Below, in pieces: positions 1 through 7,104 of a DNA stretch of 12,329 nt. The position numbers and the translations under genes were made by a program. The stretch covers positions 1 through 12,329 of the forward strand of contig NZ_JBATXB010000007.1 in the NCBI RefSeq assembly GCF_049673005.1, written 5' to 3'. A model generated the notes under the pieces. The model made no database searches, had not been told where the DNA came from, and saw only the letters and a list, made by a program, of their open reading frames with translations. Origin of the DNA: Carnobacterium_A sp049673005. Its GTDB lineage: Bacteria; Bacillota; Bacilli; Lactobacillales; Carnobacteriaceae. The stretch's first letter is position 1; each line of letters opens with the position of its first letter.

Positions 1-549
1 GTTCATGCAGTATTAACAGGTATTTCATTATTTATCGCAGCTACTTTCCAATGGACAGCAGGATTTGGTTTCAGTGCTGGTCTAGTCGACTTTATCTTAA
101 GTTCTAGCTTACCTTTAGCTAATAAACCTTACTTCTTAATTCTACAAGGTTTAGTATTCTTTGCAATTTACTACTTCATTTTCCGTTTCATCATTGTTAA
201 ATTTAACTTAGCAACACCAGGTCGTGGAGACGATGAAGACGAAGAAATCGTTGAAGAAACTACTGATTCAACGACTAAAGTTTCAGCTTCATCTACAAAA
301 GATGCTAAATTCAAACGTCAAGCAGAGATCATTTATGATGGTTTAGGTGGAGACGCTAACGTTACTTCTATCGATAACTGTACGACACGTTTAAGACTTG
401 AAGTTAAAGATATGTCTATCGTTGATGAAAAGAAAATTAAATCTGCTGGTATTGCTGGAATTAACAAAGTTTCAGACCATAACATTCAAGTTATTGTTGG
501 AACTGAAGTACAATTCGTTGCTGACGAAATGATTAAATTAAAAAAATAA
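1..549 (+). CDS. PTS sugar transporter EIICB, 3' part only (GlcNAc/glucose family, NagE-like)
   Basis: This is the C-terminal 182 residues of a membrane phosphotransferase permease that imports and phosphorylates a sugar; the start lies left of the window. Residues 1-75 are the end of the EIIC channel, with the family pattern HAVLTG, GFSAG and a last membrane segment (about 46-67), ending in FNLATPGR. An acidic Ser/Thr-rich linker (about 76-105) leads into an EIIB domain (about 106-182). In EIIB, Cys127 within DNCTTRLRL is the expected phosphocysteine that receives phosphate from EIIA. The protein stops after EIIB, so no EIIA domain is fused at this end and a separate EIIA is needed. The EIIC wording resembles N-acetylglucosamine permeases (NagE/NagP) as much as glucose PtsG, so the substrate is not settled. 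Family assignment is firm; substrate is a guess. Confidence 0.9.
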   Translation, partial: VHAVLTGISLFIAATFQWTAGFGFSAGLVDFILSSSLPLANKPYFLILQGLVFFAIYYFIFRFIIVKFNLATPGRGDDEDEEIVEETTDSTTKVSASSTKDAKFKRQAEIIYDGLGGDANVTSIDNCTTRLRLEVKDMSIVDEKKIKSAGIAGINKVSDHNIQVIVGTEVQFVADEMIKLKK

Positions 550-560
550 GAACATGTTAA

Positions 561-592
561 AAACGTTAGAGCAATTGCTCTAACGTTTTTTT
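561..592 (+). terminator. Rho-independent terminator of the PTS gene
   Basis: A perfect 12-bp stem (AAACGTTAGAGC at 561-572 with its complement at 577-588) closes an AATT loop and runs into seven Ts (586-592). It begins 11 bases after the PTS stop codon and separates that gene from the leuS leader. Confidence 0.93.
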
Positions 593-654
593 AGGTATCA
601 TTAATTGTGTGAGAGTTATATAGTAAAAAAATAATAGTGACGTATTTTTTCTTC

Positions 655-683
655 TTGCTCAACCAATCTTTATTTGATAGAAT
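655..683 (+). promoter_or_regulatory. Sigma-A-type promoter of the leuS T-box transcript
   Basis: TTGCTC at 655-660 and TAGAAT at 678-683 are separated by exactly 17 bases. A start near 690 would place the whole T-box leader in the RNA. It is the best promoter match between the PTS terminator and the T-box. Confidence 0.7.
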
Positions 684-689
684 AAGGTG

Positions 690-961
690 AATAGTTAAAA
701 ACAAAGAAAAGGAATAGTAGAAACAATTCTTTTAAAGAGAGTGCATGTATGGTGGAAATGCATAAAGAAATTTTTTCGAACTCGCCTTGGATGTTGCTTT
801 ACTGAACCAATAGTAAGTAAAGCCGTAACGCCTGCGTTAAAGGTATGAAGAGTCTACATGAAAGTGAAATGTAGAAAATTTAGGTGGTACCACGATTATT
901 GACTTGTCAAATCGTCCTATGAGCAACAGAGTAATTATCTGGCCTCATAGGGCGATTTTTT
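690..961 (+). promoter_or_regulatory. Leucine T-box riboswitch upstream of leuS
   Basis: The untranslated leader senses uncharged tRNA-Leu. A short helix AAGG (709-712) with CCTT (785-788) closes the specifier loop, which shows the conserved AGTA on the 5' side (716-719) and GAA (778-780) directly before the specifier codon CTC (781-783), a leucine codon. The GA-rich AGAGAG (736-741) and GGTGGAA of the distal Stem I loop follow the class pattern. Stem III is CTACAT (854-859) paired with ATGTAG (869-874). The T-box core AGGTGGTACCACG lies at 882-894. The antiterminator pairs AGG (882-884) with CCT (916-918) and ACGATT (892-897) with AATCGT (910-915), leaving the 7-base bulge TGGTACC. In that bulge TGGT would pair with the ACCA end of tRNA-Leu. 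Uncharged tRNA should favour this fold and allow leuS expression. Confidence 0.95.
909..961 (+). terminator. Conditional terminator of the leuS T-box
   Basis: AAATCGTCCTATGAG (909-923) pairs with 944-958 in a 15-bp stem with one G-U pair, followed by a T-run ending at 961. Its 5' arm includes bases 910-918 that the antiterminator also needs, so the two folds exclude each other. Termination is expected when tRNA-Leu is charged. Confidence 0.94.
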
Positions 962-998
962 AATTTATGAAGATAAAAAAGAAAGAGGGATAAAAGAG

Positions 999-3416
999 AT
1001 GAGTTTTAATCATAAGACAATTGAAACAAAGTGGCAGAATTATTGGAAAGAAAACAGTACATTTAAGACAACGGAAGATGCTGAAAAAGAAAAATTTTAT
1101 GCATTGGATATGTTTCCGTATCCATCTGGACAAGGATTGCATGTTGGACATCCAGAAGGCTACACAGCAACGGATATTCTTTCTCGATTGAAGCGTGCAC
1201 AAGGCTATAACGTATTACATCCTATGGGCTGGGATGCTTTTGGATTACCAGCGGAACAGTATGCATTAGATACAGGAAATGACCCTGAAGAATTCACAGC
1301 AAAAAATATCGAAACTTTCCGACGTCAAATCAATTCTTTAGGATTTAGTTATGATTGGGAACGTGAAATTAATACAACAGATCCTGATTATTATAAATGG
1401 ACCCAATGGATTTTTATTAAATTATATGAAAAAGGGTTAGCGTATGAAGCAGAGGTAGCTGTAAACTGGTGTCCTGAATTAGGAACAGTTTTAGCAAATG
1501 AAGAAGTGATTGATGGTAAAAGTGAACGCGGCGGACACCCAGTCGTTCGCAAACCCATGAAACAGTGGATGCTAAGAATTACGGCTTACGCAGAACGTTT
1601 GTTAGAAGATTTAGAATTAGTTGATTGGCCTGAAAGCATCAAAGATATGCAACGAAATTGGATTGGGAAATCTGTTGGAGCATCTGTTCAATTTTCTGTT
1701 CAAGAATCAGATCAGCAGTTTACTGTTTTTACAACACGTCCAGATACGTTATTTGGATCAACTTATTGTGTATTGGCACCAGAACTAGACTTAGTAAAAA
1801 CAATTACTACTCCAGAACAAAAAGAATCTGTTGAAGCTTATTTGAAAAAAGTTAGTTTGAAAAGTGATTTAGAACGAACAGATTTAAATAAAGATAAAAC
1901 TGGTGTGTTTACTGGGGCTTATGCGATTAATCCTGTAAATAACGAGAGAATGCCTATTTGGATTGCTGATTATGTTCTGGCATCGTATGGTACAGGAGCG
2001 ATCATGGCAGTTCCTGCACATGATCAACGAGATTACGAATTTGCTAAAACATTTAGCTTGCCAATTATCCCTGTTCTTGATGGTGGAGACATAGAAAAAG
2101 AAGCTTTTCTTGAAGATGGCCTGCATATCAATTCTGAGTTCTTAAATGGATTAGATAAAGAAGCAGGTATAATAAAAATGAATAAGTGGTTAGAAGAAAA
2201 TAAAGTTGGTAAACCAGAAACAACGTATCGTTTGAGGGACTGGTTATTTGCCCGTCAGCGTTATTGGGGAGAGCCTATCCCAGTTATTCACTGGGAAAAT
2301 GGGACGTCTACGACCTTACCAGAAGCTGAATTGCCATTACTATTGCCAAAAACAGAACACATAAAACCAAGTGGCACTGGTGAGTCACCATTAGCTAATA
2401 TTAAAGAGTGGGTCAACGTGGTCGATCCAGAAACTGGAATGAAAGGCCGTCGTGATACCAATACGATGCCACAATGGGCTGGTAGTTCATGGTACTTCTT
2501 ACGTTTCATCGATCCTAAAAATAAAGAAGTGATAGCTGATCCTGAGAAACTTAAAGAGTGGTTACCTGTTGATATTTATATTGGTGGAGCAGAGCACGCT
2601 GTGTTGCACTTGTTGTACGCTCGTTTTTGGTATAAATTCTTGTTTGATATTGGAGTTGTGCCAACGAAAGAACCTTTCCAAAAACTGTTTAATCAAGGGA
2701 TGATTCTTGGAGAGAACAATGAAAAAATGTCTAAATCAAAAGGCAATGTTGTAAATCCTGATGAGGTTGTAGAAAAATTTGGGGCAGATACACTACGTAT
2801 GTATGAAATGTTTATGGGGCCTTTAGACGCTTCAATTGCATGGGATGAAAATGGACTCGAAGGTAGTCGTAAATTCTTAGATCGAGTTTGGCGTTTAATG
2901 GTCGATGAAGAAGGAAAATTACGTGATCGGATTACAACAATCAATGATGGATCGTTAGATGTTGTTTATCATCAAACAGTTAAGAAAGTAACAGAAGATT
3001 TTGAACAATTACGTTTTAATACTGCCATTTCACAATTAATGATTTTTGTGAATGAAGCTTATAAAGCAAAAGCGTTGCCTGTTGATTACATTAAAGGGTT
3101 TGTTCAGCTACTAGCTCCGATTGCTCCTCATTTAGGAGAAGAACTATGGTCGATGCTTACGAGCACCAATGAAAGTATCTCTTACGTGTCTTGGCCAAGT
3201 TACGATGAAACATTCTTAACTCAAGATGAGATTGAAGTTGTTTTCCAATTGAATGGGAAGTTAAAAGCAAAAGCAAAAGCACCAAAAGAAATCACTAAAG
3301 AAGAACTAGAAGAATTAGCTATGAGCAATGAAAAAATAAAAGAAGCGTTAGTCGATAAAACGATTCGTAAAGTTATTGTTGTTCCTGGAAGATTAGTTAA
3401 TATTGTAGCGAATTAA
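999..3416 (+). CDS. leuS: Leucyl-tRNA synthetase
   Basis: Cytoplasmic class I aminoacyl-tRNA synthetase that attaches leucine to tRNA-Leu. At 805 residues it has the usual length for bacterial LeuRS. The HIGH motif appears as HVGH at residues 48-51 after PYPSG, and KMSKS is at 576-580. The inserted CP1 editing domain (about 220-420) shows the threonine-rich TTRPDT at 245-250 and the AHDQRD segment, in which Asp342 matches the residue that anchors the amino group of mischarged amino acids; post-transfer editing therefore looks intact. The tRNA-binding helical domain and C-terminal tail complete the protein. The ATG at 999 is preceded by AGAGGGA at a suitable distance and follows the T-box terminator by 37 bases. 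The leucine specifier of that leader independently supports the identity. The gene has its own promoter and terminator and appears monocistronic. Confidence 0.98.
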   Translation: MSFNHKTIETKWQNYWKENSTFKTTEDAEKEKFYALDMFPYPSGQGLHVGHPEGYTATDILSRLKRAQGYNVLHPMGWDAFGLPAEQYALDTGNDPEEFTAKNIETFRRQINSLGFSYDWEREINTTDPDYYKWTQWIFIKLYEKGLAYEAEVAVNWCPELGTVLANEEVIDGKSERGGHPVVRKPMKQWMLRITAYAERLLEDLELVDWPESIKDMQRNWIGKSVGASVQFSVQESDQQFTVFTTRPDTLFGSTYCVLAPELDLVKTITTPEQKESVEAYLKKVSLKSDLERTDLNKDKTGVFTGAYAINPVNNERMPIWIADYVLASYGTGAIMAVPAHDQRDYEFAKTFSLPIIPVLDGGDIEKEAFLEDGLHINSEFLNGLDKEAGIIKMNKWLEENKVGKPETTYRLRDWLFARQRYWGEPIPVIHWENGTSTTLPEAELPLLLPKTEHIKPSGTGESPLANIKEWVNVVDPETGMKGRRDTNTMPQWAGSSWYFLRFIDPKNKEVIADPEKLKEWLPVDIYIGGAEHAVLHLLYARFWYKFLFDIGVVPTKEPFQKLFNQGMILGENNEKMSKSKGNVVNPDEVVEKFGADTLRMYEMFMGPLDASIAWDENGLEGSRKFLDRVWRLMVDEEGKLRDRITTINDGSLDVVYHQTVKKVTEDFEQLRFNTAISQLMIFVNEAYKAKALPVDYIKGFVQLLAPIAPHLGEELWSMLTSTNESISYVSWPSYDETFLTQDEIEVVFQLNGKLKAKAKAPKEITKEELEELAMSNEKIKEALVDKTIRKVIVVPGRLVNIVAN

Positions 3417-3419
3417 TAG

Positions 3420-3462
3420 AAAGAACCAAAGAATTGAGTAGGTTAATTCTTTGGTTCTTTTT
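3420..3462 (+). terminator. Rho-independent terminator of leuS
   Basis: A perfect 16-base inverted repeat (3420-3435 with 3445-3460, core AAGAACCAAAGAATT) closes a 9-base loop GAGTAGGTT and ends in TTTTT. It starts four bases after the leuS stop. Confidence 0.93.
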
Positions 3463-3530
3463 ATCGATTTATAAAAGAGGTCATCAAACTTAAGATTTGG
3501 TAAAATTACACAAGTGTCTTAGTAAATGCA

Positions 3531-3559
3531 TTGCAACCGAATTAGTAAAGAAGTAGAAT
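3531..3559 (+). promoter_or_regulatory. Probable promoter of the murJ-rsuA unit
   Basis: TTGCAA (3531-3536) and TAGAAT (3554-3559) are separated by 17 bases, 40 bases before the flippase start. It is the best-spaced match in the 137-base gap after the leuS terminator. It is inferred from sequence pattern alone. Confidence 0.6.
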
Positions 3560-3599
3560 AGATGTTAGTTGATAAAAGTATGAGAGTAGGGTAATTAAA

Positions 3600-5267
3600 A
3601 TGTCAATGGATGATGTAAAGGGAAAAAAGGCAGTCAGCGAAAAAACATCAAAAGAGAAAATGGTTAGTGGCTCTGCTTGGATGACCGGAGGCAGTATTTT
3701 ATCCCGTCTTTTAGGCGCGTTGTATATTATTCCTTGGATGGCATGGATGGGAAACCAAGAAGTTGCCAATTCTGCTAATGCGCTTTATACGATTGGTTAT
3801 ACACCATACGCACTGTTCTTAAATATAGCAACAGCGGGTGTACCATCAGCAATTGCTAAACAAGTATCACATTATAATGCATTAGGCGAGTATAAAATTA
3901 GCCAAGATATTTATAAAAAAGGATTACAAGTGATGGCAGTAACAGGAGTTGTAGCTGCGATTGTAATGTACATTATTGCACCGTTCATTGCAGCGAATAG
4001 TCCAACAGCATCAATAAGCGATGGGACACAAGTTATTCGTTCACTTAGTTGGGCGCTATTAATTATCCCATGTATGAGTGTGACAAGAGGGTTTATTCAA
4101 GGGCATCATACGATGGCGCCTTCAGCTATATCACAATTTATTGAACAATTAGGCCGAGTGATTTTTATGCTGGCTGCTGTTTACTTAATTCGGGTTGTAT
4201 CTTATGGAGAAGTCGTAGATGCTGTTACTGCCTCTACATTCGGGGCATTCATTGGGGCCTTATTTAGTATTTTATATTTATTTTATATTATTCAAAAAAA
4301 GAAGCCTGAGTTAGATTATAACTTATCTAATAGTAAAAATAATATTACAATATCAACCAATGAAATTTTTAAATCTATTATTAAGACAGCCGTTCCATTT
4401 ATTATCATTGGATCAGGAATTACTTTATTCCAAATCATTGATCAATTTACTTTTGGACCGATTATGAAAAATGTAACAGAACTAACAGCTAAACAAATAG
4501 AAAATAATTATGCTGTTGCTTCAGGTAATGCGAATAAACTGATTATGATTGTTATCTCATTAGCAGGATCAATGGCAATAACATCAGTACCATTGATTGC
4601 TGATTTACTAGCTAAAAATAAAATGAAAGACGTTAGAATGCAATTAAGTGATAGTATTCAACTGTTTTTCTTTATTATGTTGCCTTCTGCAATAGGGATG
4701 GCAGTGGTTTCTAAACCACTGTACACTGTTTTTTATGGATACAGTTCATTTGGAACGGGAATTTTGCAATTGTCTTCTTTCATGAGTATTTTCCTTGGAT
4801 TATTTGTACTATTGGGTTCAACACTTCAAGCTGCTGATCGTACGAAGTCAGCTTTGTCAGCGATGGTCATTGGATTAATTGTAAAATTAGTCTTCCAATA
4901 CCCAGCGTTATGGATATTGGGTACTTATGGTATGTTAGTATCTAATATCTTAGGTTTCGGAGTAACCGTCTTTTTAATGTTATGGTCAATGTATAAGATG
5001 ACTAAATTAGATATTAGCTTCTTAATGAGACGTATTTTATTGATGGTACTCATTACGATAGGTATGGCGTTAATTGTATCGATTATTCAAAAAGGAATGT
5101 ATGTATTTTTTGAACCAAAAGATAGAGTTGGAGCATTAATAAACATGATGGTTTCGTCTTCTATTGGAGGATACTTTTACCTTTATGCAGTTTTAAAAAC
5201 GCGTTTAGCTGATCGTTTATTAGGTAGTAGAGTAGCGCGGTTAAGAAATAAATTAAGAATTAAGTAA
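3600..5267 (+). CDS. murJ: MurJ/YtgP-type lipid II flippase (polysaccharide biosynthesis family)
   Basis: Polytopic membrane protein of 555 residues in the MOP exporter superfamily (MATE-like, SpoVB/Wzx/MurJ branch). A charged, lysine-rich cytoplasmic N-terminus (1-24) precedes the first membrane segment, whose SILSRLLGALYIIPW is typical of the YtgP branch. Many further hydrophobic segments follow. The segment RGFIQGHHTMAPSAISQFIEQ near 163-183 is the family hallmark after the fourth membrane helix. YtgP of Bacillus is a MurJ enzyme that moves lipid II across the membrane for peptidoglycan synthesis, and this is the likely role here. A teichoic or capsular polysaccharide flippase is the alternative, but no glycosyltransferase or capsule genes surround it. 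The pairing with a downstream rsuA matches my memory of the ytgP-ytzG neighbourhood in Bacillus. The ATG at 3600 has only a modest AGTAGGG site; a second in-frame ATG (residue 3) is just downstream. Confidence 0.85.
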   Translation: MSMDDVKGKKAVSEKTSKEKMVSGSAWMTGGSILSRLLGALYIIPWMAWMGNQEVANSANALYTIGYTPYALFLNIATAGVPSAIAKQVSHYNALGEYKISQDIYKKGLQVMAVTGVVAAIVMYIIAPFIAANSPTASISDGTQVIRSLSWALLIIPCMSVTRGFIQGHHTMAPSAISQFIEQLGRVIFMLAAVYLIRVVSYGEVVDAVTASTFGAFIGALFSILYLFYIIQKKKPELDYNLSNSKNNITISTNEIFKSIIKTAVPFIIIGSGITLFQIIDQFTFGPIMKNVTELTAKQIENNYAVASGNANKLIMIVISLAGSMAITSVPLIADLLAKNKMKDVRMQLSDSIQLFFFIMLPSAIGMAVVSKPLYTVFYGYSSFGTGILQLSSFMSIFLGLFVLLGSTLQAADRTKSALSAMVIGLIVKLVFQYPALWILGTYGMLVSNILGFGVTVFLMLWSMYKMTKLDISFLMRRILLMVLITIGMALIVSIIQKGMYVFFEPKDRVGALINMMVSSSIGGYFYLYAVLKTRLADRLLGSRVARLRNKLRIK

Positions 5268-5276
5268 ATCATCTAA

Positions 5277-5316
5277 GGCTAGCTGATATATGGAGACATA
5301 ATTAGCTAGTTCTTTT
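5277..5316 (+). other. Intercistronic stem-loop between murJ and rsuA (weak terminator or processing hairpin)
   Basis: CTAGCTGAT (5279-5287) pairs with 5301-5309 (one G-U). After a bulged A at 5288 the helix continues through TATG (5289-5292) with CATA (5297-5300), capped by the GNRA-type tetraloop GAGA. Two G-U pairs can extend the base. It is followed by TTCTTTT, an interrupted T-run. No promoter fits between it and rsuA, so it probably lets part of the transcription through or sets mRNA stability. Confidence 0.6.
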
Positions 5317-5341
5317 AGATTTAAGGAGTTGAAGAACCAAT

Positions 5342-6067
5342 ATGCGTTTGGATAAGTTTTTAGCACACACTGGTTATGGAACACGCAAATCAGTTAAAGA
5401 ATTAATAAAAGGTAAAAAAGTGACAGTGAATGACCTAACTATAAAAGATGGGAAAATTCATATTAATCCTGAGAAAGATGTAGTTAGTGTTTCAGGAAAA
5501 GCAATTTCTTACCAAGAATATTATTATTTTATGTTGCATAAACCACAAGGAGTTATTAGTGCGACAGAAGATAAAGTGCATAAAACCGTTATTGATTTAT
5601 TAGACACGAACGATCAAGTATCTAATCCATTTCCAGTAGGTCGATTAGATAAAGATACGGAAGGATTATTGTTACTCACGAATGATGGATCACTAGCTCA
5701 CGAATTGCTTTCTCCTAAAAAAGAAGTGGATAAATGTTACGAAGCAATTATTGATGGCATTGTTGGCGGAAAAGAAGTGGAAGCTTTTGAACGAAGCATC
5801 ACTTTAGAAGATGGATTTGTCTGTCGTCCGGCTAAATTGAGTGTTTTATCCACGGATTTAGTAGAACAAAAATCGAGTATTCAAGTCGTTATTCATGAAG
5901 GGAAATTCCATCAAGTTAAACGAATGTTTGAAGCTGTTGATAAAAAAGTTTTGTATTTAAAACGATTATCAATGGGGCCTTTGGTTTTAGACGATGAGCT
6001 GAAAATTGGGCATTATCGTCCACTGACAGTTAATGAAATGAAAGAATTAAAGGAGTTTACAAAATAA
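5342..6067 (+). CDS. rsuA: 16S rRNA pseudouridine synthase, RsuA family
   Basis: Converts a uridine of 16S rRNA to pseudouridine (U516 by E. coli numbering for the RsuA family) during small-subunit assembly. The 241-residue protein begins with an S4 RNA-binding domain (about 1-48; MRLDKFLAHTGYGTRKS) and continues into the RsuA/RluB/E/F catalytic domain. The catalytic aspartate is Asp103 in GRLDKDTEG, almost the same position as Asp102 of E. coli RsuA. The later segments EGKFHQVKRMF and LKRLSMGPL are also family hallmarks. AAGGAG at 5323-5328 lies 13 bases before the ATG, rather far, but no nearer site or start fits the S4 domain. It lies 74 bases after murJ on the same strand and probably shares its transcript, with the intervening hairpin modulating it. 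RluB/RluF-type activity cannot be fully excluded by eye. Confidence 0.93.
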   Translation: MRLDKFLAHTGYGTRKSVKELIKGKKVTVNDLTIKDGKIHINPEKDVVSVSGKAISYQEYYYFMLHKPQGVISATEDKVHKTVIDLLDTNDQVSNPFPVGRLDKDTEGLLLLTNDGSLAHELLSPKKEVDKCYEAIIDGIVGGKEVEAFERSITLEDGFVCRPAKLSVLSTDLVEQKSSIQVVIHEGKFHQVKRMFEAVDKKVLYLKRLSMGPLVLDDELKIGHYRPLTVNEMKELKEFTK

Positions 6068-6105
6068 AGAGGAGGGACTTTTTAATTGTCCTTCCTCTTT
6101 ATTTT
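6065..6105. terminator. Bidirectional terminator between rsuA and nnrD
   Basis: TAAAGAGGAGGGAC (6065-6078) pairs with 6088-6101 in a 14-bp stem with one G-U pair and a 9-base loop. TTTT follows on the plus strand, and the complementary side reads TTTATTTTG for minus-strand transcripts. The rsuA stop codon forms the first bases of the stem, and the nnrD stop is eight bases past it, so one hairpin can serve both converging genes. Confidence 0.9.
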
Positions 6106-6108
6106 ATA

Positions 6109-6942
6109 TTAATTATTAGAATCAGCCAGCTCTTTTAAAATGACGGGCAGTTGCTGAATGATCTGTGAGGGTAAGACGACATATTGTTTCTCGGCAAGCT
6201 GATCACCAATATAGCTGTGAAGGAAAACAGCAACTAATATTCCGGCTTTTAAATTAGACAATTGTGCAATCATACCAGCTAGAATACCAACTAAAGTGTC
6301 TCCCATACCACCGGTGGCCATTGCGGGATTTCCAGCTTGGTTTTGCCATATCTCATCTTTAAAATAAATTTCTGTTCGGTGTTGTTTTAATACGATAATA
6401 GCATTTAATTGATCTCTCTTGATTTGATTTAACCTGGGTAGTTGTGTTCTCGGCTCTAACCCACTTAAGTTTTTCCATTCTCCTAAATGAGGGGTGAAAA
6501 TGGTTTGTTGATTAGGAACAGCTATATTGTATTTAGCCATTAGAGTAATCGCTGAACCATCAATGATGATACGCTGATCGTTGGTTATATGAGAAAAAAT
6601 GAAGTTGAGTAGTGCTAAAGATTCTTGAGAGGTACCCATTCCAGAACCGATTGCAATAACGGTTGCTGTGTTTAGTTGGGCTTCAATCTGCTGTTGGTTG
6701 TTCCAATCAATGACCATCGCTTCTGGAAGTTGAGCATGTAAGGCTGCGTGATTACTTTTTGCAGTAACAACAGTTACCAGACCTGCGCCACTATAGACAG
6801 CAGCTAGTGCATTTAACATGACAGCTCCGCCCATGGACTCGTTGCCGCCAATCAAGAGTACTTTTCCATAATCGCCTTTATAACTCGATTTTTTCCGAAT
6901 AGGAATTAAAGATTGAACCGTCTTTTTAGTTAAATAGTTCAT
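6109..6942 (-). CDS. nnrD: ADP-dependent NAD(P)H-hydrate dehydratase
   Basis: Repairs damaged cofactor by dehydrating the S form of hydrated NADH or NADPH, using ADP in most bacteria. The 277-residue protein is a single ribokinase-like (YjeF C-terminal, carbohydrate-kinase) domain. Key segments are KGDYGKVLLIGGN (22-34), the glycine-rich SGAGLVTV (51-58), TPHLGEW (150-156) and the nucleotide-binding/catalytic NPAMATGGMGDTLVGI (205-220), where Asp215 is the conserved acidic residue. It lacks the N-terminal epimerase domain (NnrE) found fused in E. coli, as is usual in Bacillus and lactic acid bacteria; no separate nnrE is present in this window. The start is well supported: on the minus strand GAGGAGG precedes the ATG by six bases. 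A possible -10 TATACT lies at 6972-6977 (minus) without a convincing -35. It is divergent from pepV and convergent with rsuA. Confidence 0.95.
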   Translation of the reverse strand: MNYLTKKTVQSLIPIRKKSSYKGDYGKVLLIGGNESMGGAVMLNALAAVYSGAGLVTVVTAKSNHAALHAQLPEAMVIDWNNQQQIEAQLNTATVIAIGSGMGTSQESLALLNFIFSHITNDQRIIIDGSAITLMAKYNIAVPNQQTIFTPHLGEWKNLSGLEPRTQLPRLNQIKRDQLNAIIVLKQHRTEIYFKDEIWQNQAGNPAMATGGMGDTLVGILAGMIAQLSNLKAGILVAVFLHSYIGDQLAEKQYVVLPSQIIQQLPVILKELADSNN

Positions 6943-7040
6943 AATAGACCTCCTCGTTGCTTATTGTATTTAGTATAGAGACAATGAGTCGAAAAATCAC
7001 TTTGTATGATTAAAAATAGTTTGAAAAAACAATTGGAATA

Positions 7041-7069
7041 TTGGTATGTAAGATAAAAAGTGATATGAT
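7041..7069 (+). promoter_or_regulatory. Promoter of pepV
   Basis: TTGGTA (7041-7046) and TATGAT (7064-7069) have a 17-base spacer and lie 35 bases before the pepV start. The same 162-base divergent gap must also hold the nnrD promoter; its best candidate -10 is 70-90 bases away, so the two promoters do not overlap. Confidence 0.7.
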
Positions 7070-7104
7070 AGAGATGTTGAAATAAAGATGGGAGTGTTGA
7101 GTAC

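Noticed and set aside
1884..2944. Minus-strand open frames inside leuS
   Set aside because: They lie wholly within a complete, well-conserved synthetase gene, have no recognisable domains, and are expected by chance on the complementary strand.
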